A program made the position numbers and the translations under genes. 64,000 nt of DNA from Fictibacillus norfolkensis (lineage in GTDB: Bacteria > Bacillota > Bacilli > Bacillales > Fictibacillaceae), in the NCBI RefSeq assembly GCF_014836645.1, contig NZ_JACSQM010000005.1:186001-250000 (forward strand), in the 5' to 3' direction. Of this stretch, positions 1 to 8,663 are shown piece after piece. The notes below the pieces were generated by a model. The model saw only the letters and a program-made list of their open reading frames with translations, did no database searches and was not told the DNA's origin. Each line of letters starts with the position of its first letter. Position 1 is the stretch's first letter.

Positions 1-1787
1 TTTTGCATCGTCATTTCGTCAACAGACTGAATCACGTCTTTTAATGCTTCTGCATTCCCTTTAACTGCACTAGAGATCGCAGAAAAGCTTTGTTCTGTCT
101 CTTCGACTGCTTCACTTTGTGAAAGTATAAGAGCTGCAGCTTCTTGAACTTGTCCGACGGTGTTTTTCGTTACTTGCTGCATATCCGTGATCAATGCGCT
201 GATATCTTTTAAGGAAAGCTCAGTCTGCTCTGCAAGTTTTCTTACTTCATCCGCAACGACCGCAAAGCCTCTTCCAGACTCTCCAGCTCTAGCTGCCTCG
301 ATTGCTGCATTTAATGCTAGTAAATTTGTTTGATTAGCTATATCGCTGATCGTTAGAACGATCTGTTGAACGCTGCCAGATGTTTCATCAAGTTTTTTAA
401 TAGAAGAAATCATCTCTTTTGTCATTTCTGTTGTCATCAGAGACTTCTCTTTTAGCACGCTCACCTTTTTTACACCGTTCAACGATTCTTGATTCATTTG
501 TATTGTTGCTTTTTCGATTTTTGCGCCATGTGCATGAACAGTACTGATACGCTCAGCCAGCACATTGGCCGCTTTTGCATTTTGATCCATCAGCTCTGCT
601 TGATGAGAAGAACCTGCTGCGATCTGCTGCATCGTTGTTGAAACTTCTTGTGCGGATGCGGAATTTTCTTCTGCACTCGCAACGACCGTTTGAGACGCAT
701 CCGTCACATGATCGGTAATCTGAGCCATCTCTCTGATCAACGTTCGCATCTGGTTAGACATATCATCAAAGCTTGCAGCCAGTTCACCGATCTCGTCTTT
801 TCTTTGTATAGAAACGCTCGCCTGTAGATTTCCATTCCTGATCTCATGCATCGCATTCTTTAGTTGGTTCACGGGTACTGTAATTCTTCTTGAAACGAAA
901 ACCGATATGATGGCAGCCACTAAAAGAGTGACGAGTAAAGCGATCCCGATCGGCAAAAGAATAACAGAAGCTTTTTCCTCAAACTCACTAAGCGCGACAG
1001 TTCCGGCTAGTTTCCAACCGGTTGTAACGTTTTTCGTATAGCTGACTACTCTTTCTTCACCACTGACCTTTGTAGTTAACGTTCCATTTTTTTTAGTAAT
1101 AGCTTTATAAAAAGATTCTTTTGTAGCGCTTTTCCCCAGCTTTTTTGCATCTGGATGAACCATATAATTCCCCGAATTATCGATGAGAAGAGCATAACCG
1201 GTGTCCCCGATTTTCACGTCTTGCATCAGCGTTAAAATATCATTTACTGCGATATCAATCGCTGTTACACCCACGATTTTTCCGCTGTACTCAACGGCTT
1301 TTACAGCTTTTACAACCGGGCGGTCTGTCGATTCGTCAATAAATGGATCTGTCCAGAAGACTTCATTTGGGTTCTTCGTTGCCTGTTGATACCACGGCGT
1401 TAACGTCATGTCCTCAACCGGTGATGCTGGAATCGGATACATGACTACTTCCTTATCATTTGAAATAAAATAGCTGTTCATGATCGCTTCATTTGCTAGA
1501 TGATAGTCTTCAAACTTAGAGATGATATAGTCCGGGCTGTCTCCCTTTGCATGAAGCTTAATCGTAGCGGAATCTGCATATGCCGATACAAAATTTGCGT
1601 TATCTCTCAAAAATCCGTTGAGCGTCTCATCTAGATCATGCATCCGCTCAGATGTGTTCTCTGATGAATTTTCAACGGTAGTTTTCTTACTGAACATATA
1701 ACTAACTCCGCTCACCACGACCCCTGTCATAATAATGAGCAATATAAAGGGCACAAGAATTTGCCTCTGTAGACTTTTATTAATCAT
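1..1787 (-). CDS. Methyl-accepting chemotaxis protein, C-terminus cut by the window edge
   Basis: Transmembrane chemoreceptor that senses an extracellular ligand and controls the CheA kinase. About 595 residues are visible. There is a membrane segment at roughly residues 8-29, then an extracellular Cache-like domain of about 250 residues ([11 protein letters not shown] and VEYSGKIVG are typical), a second membrane segment near 280-305, a HAMP linker, and the cytoplasmic signalling helix with the hairpin-tip motif [11 protein letters not shown] followed by [16 protein letters not shown]. The reading frame runs off base 1, so the distal methylation helix and C-terminus are missing. The start ATG (1785-1787) has a strong GGAGGA site 6 nt upstream. 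Upstream lies the divergent Spo0E-like gene. The ligand cannot be told from sequence. Family assignment is secure. Confidence 0.95.
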   Translation of the reverse strand, partial: MINKSLQRQILVPFILLIIMTGVVVSGVSYMFSKKTTVENSSENTSERMHDLDETLNGFLRDNANFVSAYADSATIKLHAKGDSPDYIISKFEDYHLANEAIMNSYFISNDKEVVMYPIPASPVEDMTLTPWYQQATKNPNEVFWTDPFIDESTDRPVVKAVKAVEYSGKIVGVTAIDIAVNDILTLMQDVKIGDTGYALLIDNSGNYMVHPDAKKLGKSATKESFYKAITKKNGTLTTKVSGEERVVSYTKNVTTGWKLAGTVALSEFEEKASVILLPIGIALLVTLLVAAIISVFVSRRITVPVNQLKNAMHEIRNGNLQASVSIQRKDEIGELAASFDDMSNQMRTLIREMAQITDHVTDASQTVVASAEENSASAQEVSTTMQQIAAGSSHQAELMDQNAKAANVLAERISTVHAHGAKIEKATIQMNQESLNGVKKVSVLKEKSLMTTEMTKEMISSIKKLDETSGSVQQIVLTISDIANQTNLLALNAAIEAARAGESGRGFAVVADEVRKLAEQTELSLKDISALITDMQQVTKNTVGQVQEAAALILSQSEAVEETEQSFSAISSAVKGNAEALKDVIQSVDEMTMQ

Positions 1788-1915
1788 ATCTTCCTCCTGC
1801 AGTTACTTTTTACTAGGCAGCAAAAAGTATATCGACAGAAAGCTACAAAGTTTTACAGAAATAGAGCAAAACTTGTCTACCTGAGTAGTACAAAACGAGC
1901 AAAAATGTAATTGTA

Positions 1916-1932
1916 GGGGGTCTGTCCCCCTA
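1916..1932. repeat. GGGGTCWGACCCC-like palindrome, copy 1 (variant)
   Basis: AGGGGGTCTGTCCCCCT, a variant of the short palindrome seen at three other sites. It lies between the chemoreceptor and the Spo0E-like gene, just upstream of the candidate promoter. Confidence 0.5.
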
Positions 1933-1954
1933 TATGTGTAAAAAATTAATAGAC

Positions 1955-1983
1955 TTGACACAAAATATGGTATATAATATTTA
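1955..1983 (+). promoter_or_regulatory. Candidate promoter of the Spo0E-like gene
   Basis: A perfect TTGACA lies at 1955-1960. A TATAAT at 1973-1978 is only 12 bp away, and TATTTA at 1978-1983 has the right 17-bp spacing but is a weak match. A promoter here is plausible because the next start codon is 60-90 bp downstream; the exact -10 is uncertain. Confidence 0.35.
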
Positions 1984-2042
1984 CAAGATTTACCGATATT
2001 AATGGTGCAGAAGTGGTTATTATATTAGAGGGGGAATGGACC

Positions 2043-2213
2043 ATGAGCCGAAGCAATGCTCTTGTCTTAACTACAGAGATAGACGCCATTCGCACGACCA
2101 TGTATGAGGTAAGTAAAAAGGTTAATAGTCTTGCAGATCCGCTTCTTGTTCAACTGAGCCAGATTCTAGACGAAAAACTAAACAAACTAGATCAAATTAA
2201 AAATTGCGCTTAA
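2043..2213 (+). CDS. Spo0E-like sporulation regulatory (aspartyl-phosphate phosphatase) protein
   Basis: Small protein of 56 residues made of two predicted helices. The second helix carries the family motif SQxLDxxL, seen as SQILDEKL. Members of the Spo0E family (PF09388) remove phosphate from Spo0A~P or related response regulators and so delay sporulation; the exact target here is not known. ATG 2043 is chosen because AGAGGGGGA lies about 8 nt upstream. An in-frame GTG at 2013 would add ten residues that precede this ribosome binding site. Single-gene unit, followed by a weak hairpin. Confidence 0.88.
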   Translation: MSRSNALVLTTEIDAIRTTMYEVSKKVNSLADPLLVQLSQILDEKLNKLDQIKNCA

Positions 2214-2240
2214 TCACATAAAACTATCTTTTAAAGTTCG

Positions 2241-2279
2241 ACCGGGGTTCGTACGTTTCGTAGAATCACCGGTTTTTTA
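2241..2279 (+). terminator. Weak terminator after the Spo0E-like gene
   Basis: ACCGG (2241-2245) can pair with CCGGT (2269-2273), followed by a run of T. The stem is short and the loop long, so the call is tentative. Confidence 0.35.
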
Positions 2280-2362
2280 TTATGACACTGATTTCCCCTT
2301 TCGGCCTTCAATCAGAACGAACCTGACAACCCCTAACTTCCTTTCAAAAGTCTAAACAAACA

Positions 2363-3310
2363 CTATGAAAACGTCTCTCCCGTCATAATGCTCATAAAAT
2401 CTCTGAAAAAATAACTATAATCAAAATCAAAAGCGATTCGGTGCCTTTTTTCATCATCCGCAAACTGTGCATACGGTCGAACATCGGCAATGCTCTGCCC
2501 TCTTGCCGTATTGCCATTTTGAATCACAATATGTACCGGAAGCGACTTAAACGTGAACATATCTTCTCTTATGCACGCCATCAATGTAATCGCATCGTGA
2601 ACAGGACTTCCGAGTATTTCTGGGTTCCTGCTTTTGTAAAAGTTGTAATAAAAGTCGAGCATCGGTTTTAGAATGGGCATTCTACCTTTGTAATCGATAT
2701 AATTCACCATCTCAGGAGTTACAACAGCCCGATCTGTAACATTCAACGGAATGATCGTCACGTTTTTGGCGTACGTTAATACGATTCTAACCGCGATCGG
2801 ATCTCCATAAAAATTCGCTTCAGACACGGGCGTTACATTTCCAGGCACCCAGAACGCTCCGCCCATGATATAGTAAGCTTTTACTTTTTTCATCAGCGAT
2901 TGAAACAAAATAAACATTGTAGCCAAAGAAGTCAGCCTGCCAGCATTCACGATAATGAGTTCATCTTGATACTGTTCGATCAAATTTACAATTTCAAAAA
3001 AGTTTTCAATGAATCCTTCCGATAGACCTGGATCAATCGGACCTAATCCATAAACACCATGCACGTCTGGATAAAACGTTGGTTTTTCCCCTGTCATCGG
3101 AACTTCTGCTCCACCAATCACTCTAACATTTTCCGGAAAGTTAAATGTTTTGGCTATAAATTTCACATTCAATACTGTTTGTTCTCTTGATACGTTTCCA
3201 TAGTCTGCCACAACACCAACAATATCTATCTCATCGCTAAAAAAAGCATAAGCTAGTGCGATCGTATCGTCGATTCCAGCGTCACCAAAGAACAGAACTT
3301 TTTGTACCAT
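2363..3310 (-). CDS. Nucleoside hydrolase (IunH/UriH family)
   Basis: Predicted cytosolic purine/pyrimidine nucleoside N-ribohydrolase of 315 residues, the usual family length. The Ca2+/ribose-binding N-terminal signature is present as FFGDAGIDD (family: DTDPGxDD), keeping the second and third Asp, with VNAGRLTSLA and SEANFYGDP in the middle and HDAITLM near the C-terminus, all typical. Oddity: the usual DTDPG is replaced by GDAG, which keeps Asp10 but loses the proline, so activity may be altered. ATG 3310 is preferred because AAGGGG lies 9 nt upstream; an ATG at 3334 would add eight residues. The next gene upstream is the DCC-family gene on the same strand. Substrate specificity cannot be assigned. 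Confidence 0.88.
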   Translation of the reverse strand: MVQKVLFFGDAGIDDTIALAYAFFSDEIDIVGVVADYGNVSREQTVLNVKFIAKTFNFPENVRVIGGAEVPMTGEKPTFYPDVHGVYGLGPIDPGLSEGFIENFFEIVNLIEQYQDELIIVNAGRLTSLATMFILFQSLMKKVKAYYIMGGAFWVPGNVTPVSEANFYGDPIAVRIVLTYAKNVTIIPLNVTDRAVVTPEMVNYIDYKGRMPILKPMLDFYYNFYKSRNPEILGSPVHDAITLMACIREDMFTFKSLPVHIVIQNGNTARGQSIADVRPYAQFADDEKRHRIAFDFDYSYFFRDFMSIMTGETFS

Positions 3311-3386
3311 CGTGCAGTTCCCCTTTTTAGGCATTTGTTCTATCCTATTGTGTGATATGCAGACTTATGAAATTTGGTCGTAAAAA

Positions 3387-3824
3387 CTATTGCAGAAACC
3401 TATTCCGAAGGTCAGGTGTGGGAATCATACAACTCTCTTTTTGCCCGAACCATTTATACCGATTACTCGCGACCTTTTTATAGAAAACATTCCTAATCTG
3501 ACGAGGTACAACTTTCATATATTTCCCCATGTTGTATGGGGATTTCAGAAACTCGGCAACTTTTGCTACGGCATCTGATTCTGTATATACCACTCCCTCA
3601 CTAATTAAAATAACGGAGTTTGTTTGTTCGGAATCTATGTTGTGCTGGGATAACAATTTTTGTCCGGCATCTGACTGGATGGCCGAGAACTTTAACTTCT
3701 CACTTTTTTCATGTTTCAGTATAAATTGCACGCTTCCATTACAAAGATTACATACTCCATCAAAAAGAAGCACAGCAGGAGTTATTTCTTCATTACTTTT
3801 CACTCTATAGACCTCCTCTAACAT
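3387..3824 (-). CDS. yuxK: DCC1-like thiol-disulfide oxidoreductase family protein (DUF393)
   Basis: 145-residue protein of the DCC family (PF04134), named for the conserved Asp-x-x-Cys-x-x-Cys at the N-terminus, seen here as DGVCNLC (Cys25 and Cys28). The family has a thioredoxin-like fold and a predicted redox role, but its substrates are poorly known. The middle contains SDAVAKVAEFL and a basic C-terminal half, as in Bacillus subtilis YuxK. Start ATG 3824 has GAGGAAA 7 nt upstream. It may be cotranscribed with the nucleoside hydrolase 50-75 bp downstream, but there is no functional link that I can see. Confidence 0.85.
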   Translation of the reverse strand: MLEEVYRVKSNEEITPAVLLFDGVCNLCNGSVQFILKHEKSEKLKFSAIQSDAGQKLLSQHNIDSEQTNSVILISEGVVYTESDAVAKVAEFLKSPYNMGKYMKVVPRQIRNVFYKKVASNRYKWFGQKESCMIPTPDLRNRFLQ

Positions 3825-3924
3825 CGGCTTTCCTCTAGTCTACTATTAATTTTCATGAAAACGCATCTTTCCGTCTTTTAAACCGTAGTATAAGGATAGG
3901 ACAACTTGAGAAAGGTGATACATC

Positions 3925-4587
3925 ATGAAAAATAAAGAAATTAAACAGCAAGCTAGACTTCGACTAAAGGGACAATGGGGCACAGTGGCGTTATTCACGT
4001 TGTTGTTCTCGAGCATCTTTTACCTCATCCCACTAATTATTGAAGTGAATTTGAGTGGTGGTTGGAGCGCTTGGTTGAATCAACCGGCCGACGAACTTAA
4101 CGGACCGACATTCAGCACGTTCATCATCACACTCGTTTTACTCCCTTTATATATTGGATATTTGTGGACGTTTTTATCAGTGATCCGTACGGGTGAAAAA
4201 ATCAACGTTTCAAGCCTATTTCAAGCGTTTTCTGAGATCAGTACGTATGTAAAAATACTCGGTGCTTATCTCGTGATGATGGTCTACTTGGTTCTGTGGT
4301 CTCTTCTTCTTTTAATTCCTGGAATCATTAAAGCGTTCAGTTATTCGCAAACGTACTTTGTTTTAAAAGATCATCCCGATATCGGGATCAACGCAGCGAT
4401 CAAGAAAAGCCGCAAGCTGATGGACGGCTATAAGTGGCAGTTTTTCGTTTTACAGCTAAGCTTTCTAGGCTGGGGAATTCTTTGTGTTTTATCACTCGGC
4501 ATCGGTTTCTTTTGGCTAGCTCCCTACATGAGCGCCTCGTATGCTGCGTTTTACAACGATCGAGTGAACGAACACCAAGCAGAATAA
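3925..4587 (+). CDS. DUF975 family integral membrane protein
   Basis: 220-residue membrane protein beginning MKNKEIKQQARLRLKGQW, the conserved start of the DUF975 family. About five hydrophobic segments are visible (near residues 20-40, 65-85, 113-140, 165-195 and 195-210). The conserved loop FVLKDHPDIGINAAIKKSR followed by MDGYKW is the family hallmark. Function is unknown; an envelope role is only inferred. GAAAGGTGA lies upstream of the ATG. Divergent from the DCC gene and followed by a strong terminator, so probably monocistronic. Confidence 0.85.
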   Translation: MKNKEIKQQARLRLKGQWGTVALFTLLFSSIFYLIPLIIEVNLSGGWSAWLNQPADELNGPTFSTFIITLVLLPLYIGYLWTFLSVIRTGEKINVSSLFQAFSEISTYVKILGAYLVMMVYLVLWSLLLLIPGIIKAFSYSQTYFVLKDHPDIGINAAIKKSRKLMDGYKWQFFVLQLSFLGWGILCVLSLGIGFFWLAPYMSASYAAFYNDRVNEHQAE

Positions 4588-4596
4588 GTTTCTATT

Positions 4597-4626
4597 AACC
4601 TCGAGACCTTGGCTTCGAGGTTTTTT
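4597..4626 (+). terminator. Rho-independent terminator after the DUF975 gene
   Basis: Perfect 8-bp stem AACCTCGA / TCGAGGTT (4597-4604 with 4615-4622) followed by TTTTTT. Confidence 0.9.
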
Positions 4627-4770
4627 ACTCTTTTTTCAACAAGGAATCATATCCAGGTACATACGATGAGGTTGCCAGACGGGAAATCGCTAATGAATAT
4701 TTTAGGCTTTCGGTTCCTAACAACACCACTATCCTATGCTAATGTACCTATAAATGACCCACAAAGTTTC

Positions 4771-4812
4771 CCCCTGAACTGTCCATCTTGAATGGACAGT
4801 TTAAGGGGTTTT
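4771..4812 (+). terminator. Second strong terminator-like hairpin
   Basis: Long stem: CCCC, then AACTGTCCAT (4777-4786) pairing with ATGGACAGTT (4792-4801), closed by GGGG (4805-4808) and TTTT. No gene ends immediately before it; the 4627-4770 stretch holds nothing I can recognise. It may insulate the ZorAB-like operon from upstream transcription. Confidence 0.7.
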
Positions 4813-4821
4813 GTATTTGTT

Positions 4822-4836
4822 TGGGGTCAGACCCCA
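4822..4836. repeat. GGGGTCAGACCCC-type palindrome, copy 2
   Basis: TGGGGTCAGACCCCA, a 15-nt palindrome around a central A, one of four similar sites in this window (also near 1917, 43738 and 49791). It lies in the gap before the ZorA-like gene. Confidence 0.6.
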
Positions 4837-4911
4837 TTTCCTAAAATATTTCCCAACACTAGGACATATCTATCAATATAGGACAGTCAGACAAGACATC
4901 TAAGGGGTGGC

Positions 4912-6537
4912 ATGATGGATCAACTTACTTTAATCGTCGTCGGAGTCATTGGGTTTCTTGTGTTTATGGGGATTGTGGGTCATACACAAACCGCTTATCA
5001 CTTTCGCAAATGGAACAAAGAGCTTCAGCAGCTTGAAACCAATAAAGAGCAGCAGCCGTATTCGCATTGGCTGCAACGTGTTACAGCCGATTACAAACAG
5101 TTTCATCTAGCAGGCGTACCACAGCTCAACACGCAAGCACTGATTGAAAAACATCTATACAACGAACGCATTCCGCTTCTTGGCATCTTGCGGGTACCGG
5201 TCGGCAATATCCAAAAGCTGCTCAACCAGCTTCCGTCTTTCACGATCATTCTCGGCGTGCTTGGAACTTTTGTCGGACTCACACTCTCTCTTTTATCCAT
5301 GCAAGATACGCTCATGACGCTCGGTACGCAGCCTGCGGACTCAAAACTTACGCTAAATTCGATCATCTCCTCCCTCACCGCACCATTTGAAGGGATGAGT
5401 GTTGCCTTTTATACGAGTATTGCCGGGATTGGCGCTGCACTGCTGCTCAATGCCATTCAGTCTGGCTTCTTCTCTCAAGGAACATCACTTTCTTACATGC
5501 AGAACAAACTTTTAGCCGATTGTGAAGTGTATCTGGATCACAACATCAACAGCGACCTGATCAACGACAAGCCGCAAGATTCGGTTGAGCGTCTTCTAGA
5601 TCGCCTAGCTTCACGCGTCGAGTCGTCGTTCGATAAAACGCTCGGTGAGTTCGCATCACAGATGGTTAATTTTACAGCAGGTCTTCAGAAAGCGATGGAA
5701 GACGTGAACGGCATATTTGAGGCACAGCGCGAGCACGCAGAGAAGTTCGGTGCATCCGCTACACAGCTCGATCAGTTCGGACAGCGGTTCAACGAGACGA
5801 CAAAAGAACTCGGAACCATTCAAAAAACGGTCGACACGAGTATTAACGCGCTCGCTAAGAACATCTCTTCTTTTGAGCAGCAGCTAAAAACGAGCAACGA
5901 CCGTCACACACAAGGTCAGCAAAAATTTGAACAGCTCATCCAGCGTTCTGATAAAATGCTGCAAGAAGCACAGCGACGGTCTGAAGAACATGCACAATCG
6001 ATGCTCCGCGGCATGCAAGAACAGCTGCAGCACTACCAAAATCAGCATGACGCACTCGAGAACCGTCTCGCGCAAAAACAAGACGAATGGCATTACCGCT
6101 ATGCTGAAAAACAAGGCGAATACGGCCGGGCGGCGGCTGACTTCGCTTCAAGCGTCGGTCAGCTCGAAAAAGGATTTTACGCTGCGGTCGAACATATCAA
6201 ACGAGATTTTACTGATGGAGTTCGCAACATCATGGATAGTCAGAGCCGACAGCTCGCTTCTGCCCTAAACAACTCACAGAATCAAAATAGCCGCGATGAT
6301 GATATGCGCGAGCTCGCTCGAACGCTCGAAAACCTGCACCACGGCTTAACGCGAAGCATCACCGACAACAATCGTACCCTATCTGACATGTACCACCTCA
6401 TGCAGCGCATCTACCAAGCTGCGATGAACCAATCATCCAACCAAGTGATCTATGAAACACGCAGTCCTCGCGCACCCGAATACGTCGAGGATGAACGCAT
6501 GCCAGAAGTCTCGCCGCAAAATTTTAGGAGACGGTGA
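4912..6537 (+). CDS. MotA/TolQ/ExbB-type proton channel subunit with long coiled-coil tail (ZorA-like)
   Basis: 541-residue membrane protein. There is one membrane segment at about residues 5-25, then about 80 cytoplasmic residues, then two more segments (GVLGTFVGLTLSL near 113-130; MSVAFYTSIAGIGAALLL near 160-180), the layout of the MotA/ExbB channel domain. The remaining roughly 350 residues are Gln/Glu/Ala-rich and predicted coiled coil. A MotA-like channel fused to a long intracellular tail is the hallmark of ZorA in Zorya anti-phage systems. It overlaps the ZorB-like gene, so they form a two-gene operon. No ZorC, ZorD, ZorE or nuclease gene is nearby, so a defence role is unproven; another envelope motor is possible. 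ATG 4912 or 4915 (better spacing, 7 nt, from AAGGGG) is the start. Confidence 0.85.
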   Translation: MMDQLTLIVVGVIGFLVFMGIVGHTQTAYHFRKWNKELQQLETNKEQQPYSHWLQRVTADYKQFHLAGVPQLNTQALIEKHLYNERIPLLGILRVPVGNIQKLLNQLPSFTIILGVLGTFVGLTLSLLSMQDTLMTLGTQPADSKLTLNSIISSLTAPFEGMSVAFYTSIAGIGAALLLNAIQSGFFSQGTSLSYMQNKLLADCEVYLDHNINSDLINDKPQDSVERLLDRLASRVESSFDKTLGEFASQMVNFTAGLQKAMEDVNGIFEAQREHAEKFGASATQLDQFGQRFNETTKELGTIQKTVDTSINALAKNISSFEQQLKTSNDRHTQGQQKFEQLIQRSDKMLQEAQRRSEEHAQSMLRGMQEQLQHYQNQHDALENRLAQKQDEWHYRYAEKQGEYGRAAADFASSVGQLEKGFYAAVEHIKRDFTDGVRNIMDSQSRQLASALNNSQNQNSRDDDMRELARTLENLHHGLTRSITDNNRTLSDMYHLMQRIYQAAMNQSSNQVIYETRSPRAPEYVEDERMPEVSPQNFRRR

Positions 6538-6542
6538 TCGGT

Positions 6543-7238
6543 ATGAAGGCGCGCAAATCTTACTACAACGACGACAGCCAAGAAACAAAAGAAATCTTCT
6601 GGCCAAGTTTTACCGATATGATGGCGATGATGGTGCTCGTTATGATCTTTATCGCGATTCTCGCTTATGTGCAGAGCATCTATAACGCGTATGATCAAGC
6701 TCAGATCAAACGCGAACTTGGTCAGGTGGCTGAGGTGAAAAAGCACATCTCAGACCTCATCCAAAAACAGCTAGAAGAAAACGTTGGAAAAGATAAGATT
6801 ATCCGTGGACCGAACAATACGATCTCTGTAGAAGGAAACATCCTTTTTGATACCGGCAGTGCAGATATTTCGGAAAAAGGAAAGCAAGTGCTCGAACCGC
6901 TCGCTGACGCTCTCGCCGCAATTATCGAGGAAAAAGACATGAGTCAATATCTGTATATCATTCTGATCGAAGGCCATACCGACTCTGTGCCATACGACAA
7001 CTGGTCCCTTTCGACTCAGCGTGCGGTTGCAGTCGTTGATTATCTTGGAAAAGCGAATCCGAAACTCGCTAAAAAAGAGTATGCTCAATACCTCGCCGCA
7101 ACAGGATACAGTGAGTATAAGCCGATTGCAGAAGGAAACTCTGCTGGAGCTCTCCAAAAAAACCGCCGCATCTCGTTTCAAATTATTTTGGATGACGACA
7201 AATGGCAGAGCAAGCTCAAGGAAATTGTGGAGCAATAA
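6543..7238 (+). CDS. MotB/OmpA-type stator partner (ZorB-like)
   Basis: 231-residue protein with a single N-terminal membrane segment and a C-terminal OmpA/MotB peptidoglycan-binding domain. The segment begins FWPSFTDMMAMMVL, where Asp25 sits at the position of the proton-carrying Asp of MotB/ZorB. The OmpA-like domain shows LFDTGSADIS, IEGHTDSVP and KNRRISFQI, with NWSLSTQRA between. With the ZorA-like channel it would form a wall-anchored, ion-driven motor. Start: GTG 6534 overlaps the upstream stop but is only 3 nt from AGGAG; ATG 6543 is 12 nt away and is preferred here with low certainty. Followed by a strong terminator, so the operon has only two genes. Confidence 0.88.
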   Translation: MKARKSYYNDDSQETKEIFWPSFTDMMAMMVLVMIFIAILAYVQSIYNAYDQAQIKRELGQVAEVKKHISDLIQKQLEENVGKDKIIRGPNNTISVEGNILFDTGSADISEKGKQVLEPLADALAAIIEEKDMSQYLYIILIEGHTDSVPYDNWSLSTQRAVAVVDYLGKANPKLAKKEYAQYLAATGYSEYKPIAEGNSAGALQKNRRISFQIILDDDKWQSKLKEIVEQ

Positions 7239-7249
7239 CAGCACAAAAA

Positions 7250-7279
7250 AACGAGCGGAACACTTCGCTCGTTTTCTTT
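7250..7279 (+). terminator. Terminator of the ZorAB-like operon
   Basis: Perfect 8-bp stem AACGAGCG / CGCTCGTT (7250-7257 with 7266-7273), followed by a T-rich tract. Confidence 0.9.
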
Positions 7280-7320
7280 TTCTTTAAGCTTCTTTTTTAC
7301 GCAGCATTGCTCCCAATTAT

Positions 7321-7512
7321 ATGACGAGTGTAGGTCTGCACGTTCCGCTAGCCTTCTTGCTGTTTGGAACAGGTACTGCATATCTTATTCAGAACCTGAC
7401 TACGATCTATTTAAATCCTTATCTCGTACCTATCTCTTTCGTTATCATTCTAGTTCTTAGTTCGCTATTGTTTATGTGGCGTAATCGAAGGGAAAAAGTG
7501 AAGAATATTTAA
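7321..7512 (+). CDS. Hypothetical two-helix membrane peptide
   Basis: 63 residues: two hydrophobic segments (about 7-27 and 32-52) and a basic tail WRNRREKVKNI, giving a positive-inside C-terminus. I do not recognise it. No ribosome binding site is visible before the ATG, so it may be a remnant of a longer membrane protein gene or not translated. A 10-bp inverted repeat (around 7516-7550) follows the stop but lacks a T tract. Confidence 0.35.
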   Translation: MTSVGLHVPLAFLLFGTGTAYLIQNLTTIYLNPYLVPISFVIILVLSSLLFMWRNRREKVKNI

Positions 7513-7555
7513 GGAGAAGCAGCATCGGCTAATTTACGCAGATGCTGCTCCTCAC

Positions 7556-7584
7556 AAAAAAACACCGGCCACTTTCAGCCGATG
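7556..7584 (-). terminator. Terminator of the AraC-family gene
   Basis: On the minus strand, CATCGGCT pairs with GGCCGGTG (GU pairs allowed) around a 6-nt loop, followed by seven T. Confidence 0.8.
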
Positions 7585-7601
7585 CTTCACAATTTGCTAT
7601 T

Positions 7602-8471
7602 TCATTTCTTCTTAACCGGCACCCAAATCTCACTTCTAAATGTAGGTGACGTCGTATCTTTGTCCGCGTTCCAAAGAATCTCTGGTCCTTCTGTTTGTTC
7701 GTACGACGATGATGGAAACCATTCTGAGTAAATGCGTCCCCATACGTTCTGCAGCGTTTCTGGAAACGGACCGACCGCTTCAAAAACAGCCCAAGTAGAT
7801 GCTTCCACCTTCAGTTCTGACAGATTCTCAGGACACACTCTTGTTGTGGCTGCCCCAATATAATGATCCAGCTCGCTGTTTTCTGTTGTTCTCTCTGAAA
7901 AGTTCGTTGACGCACTGATTAAGCCACTTGGCTCTATATTTGATAACTTCTTCAGCTCACTAATCATCTCTGGTGTGAGGCTCTGCCACATCGCGGCGAT
8001 CTCAGGGTTTACCCCTTCAAAAACGAGCGATACTCGTTTTTTCAGACCCACAATAGAAAAGGTATCTTTTTCAACGATACGATAGTTCATTTCACTTCCT
8101 CCTTTTACCGATAATTGAAAGGACATGCGCGGAAAGGCTTTGAGTGAATGACCGCTTTTACGAGCTTCTGATGGTGTAATGCTGTGCATCTGCTGAAATG
8201 CTTTTGTAAAAGAATCAGGTGAAGAGTAGCCATATTTCACTGCCACATCAATCACTTTTATGTCGCTGTTCTGCAACTCAAAAGCTGCAAGAGTGAGCCG
8301 TCTGCGGCGAACGTATTCTGAAAGCGGAATTCCTGCCAAAAATGAAAACATTCTTTTAAAATGGTACTCAGAACAATACGTACGCCTCGCTACTTCTGCA
8401 AAGTCGATCTCATCCTGAAGATGCTCTTCCATATACTGCAACGCGTCGTTCATACTTTTAAGCGAATCCAT
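7602..8471 (-). CDS. AraC-family regulator with GyrI-like effector domain
   Basis: 289-residue transcription factor. The first about 105 residues are an AraC/XylS double helix-turn-helix ([18 protein letters not shown] and the second HTH ending [14 protein letters not shown], then the [10 protein letters not shown] signature). The C-terminal about 160 residues begin [11 protein letters not shown] and match the GyrI-like/BmrR effector-binding fold. Such proteins often sense small hydrophobic compounds and control efflux or detoxification. ATG 8471 is preceded by a perfect AGGAGG 8 nt away; two in-frame TTG codons upstream were rejected. The adjacent efflux-type transporter on the same strand may be related, but that is inference. 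Confidence 0.92.
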   Translation of the reverse strand: MDSLKSMNDALQYMEEHLQDEIDFAEVARRTYCSEYHFKRMFSFLAGIPLSEYVRRRRLTLAAFELQNSDIKVIDVAVKYGYSSPDSFTKAFQQMHSITPSEARKSGHSLKAFPRMSFQLSVKGGSEMNYRIVEKDTFSIVGLKKRVSLVFEGVNPEIAAMWQSLTPEMISELKKLSNIEPSGLISASTNFSERTTENSELDHYIGAATTRVCPENLSELKVEASTWAVFEAVGPFPETLQNVWGRIYSEWFPSSSYEQTEGPEILWNADKDTTSPTFRSEIWVPVKKK

Positions 8472-8565
8472 CAACAACGCCTCCTTTCAAAATAAGAATA
8501 ACAAGGGGATGAAGATGACACCCGACAATCTCCGTATTCAGTTTAACGGATTAGACGTTTCTATA

Positions 8566-8601
8566 CATAAAAAACAACCGCTGCTACGGGCAACGGCTGT
8601 T
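8566..8601 (-). terminator. Terminator of the efflux transporter gene
   Basis: Minus strand AACAGCCG pairs with CGGTTGTT (8594-8601 with 8573-8580, one GU pair), followed by six T. Confidence 0.8.
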
Positions 8602-8663
8602 CCAAATTACTATTTAAAAAGGGGGGGTAGTACTACTATTCCCAGCTCACATAATTTTATTCA

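Noticed and set aside
3390..3810. Plus-strand frames opposite the DCC-family gene
   Set aside because: No ribosome sites; the opposite strand encodes a protein with clear DGVCNLC motif.
4912..7238. Flagellar MotA/MotB assignment for the ZorAB-like pair
   Set aside because: The channel subunit has only three helices and a very long C-terminal tail, and no flagellar genes are adjacent.
7513..7551. Hairpin after the 63-residue membrane peptide as a terminator
   Set aside because: Good stem (GCAGCATC/GATGCTGC) but no T tract on either strand.
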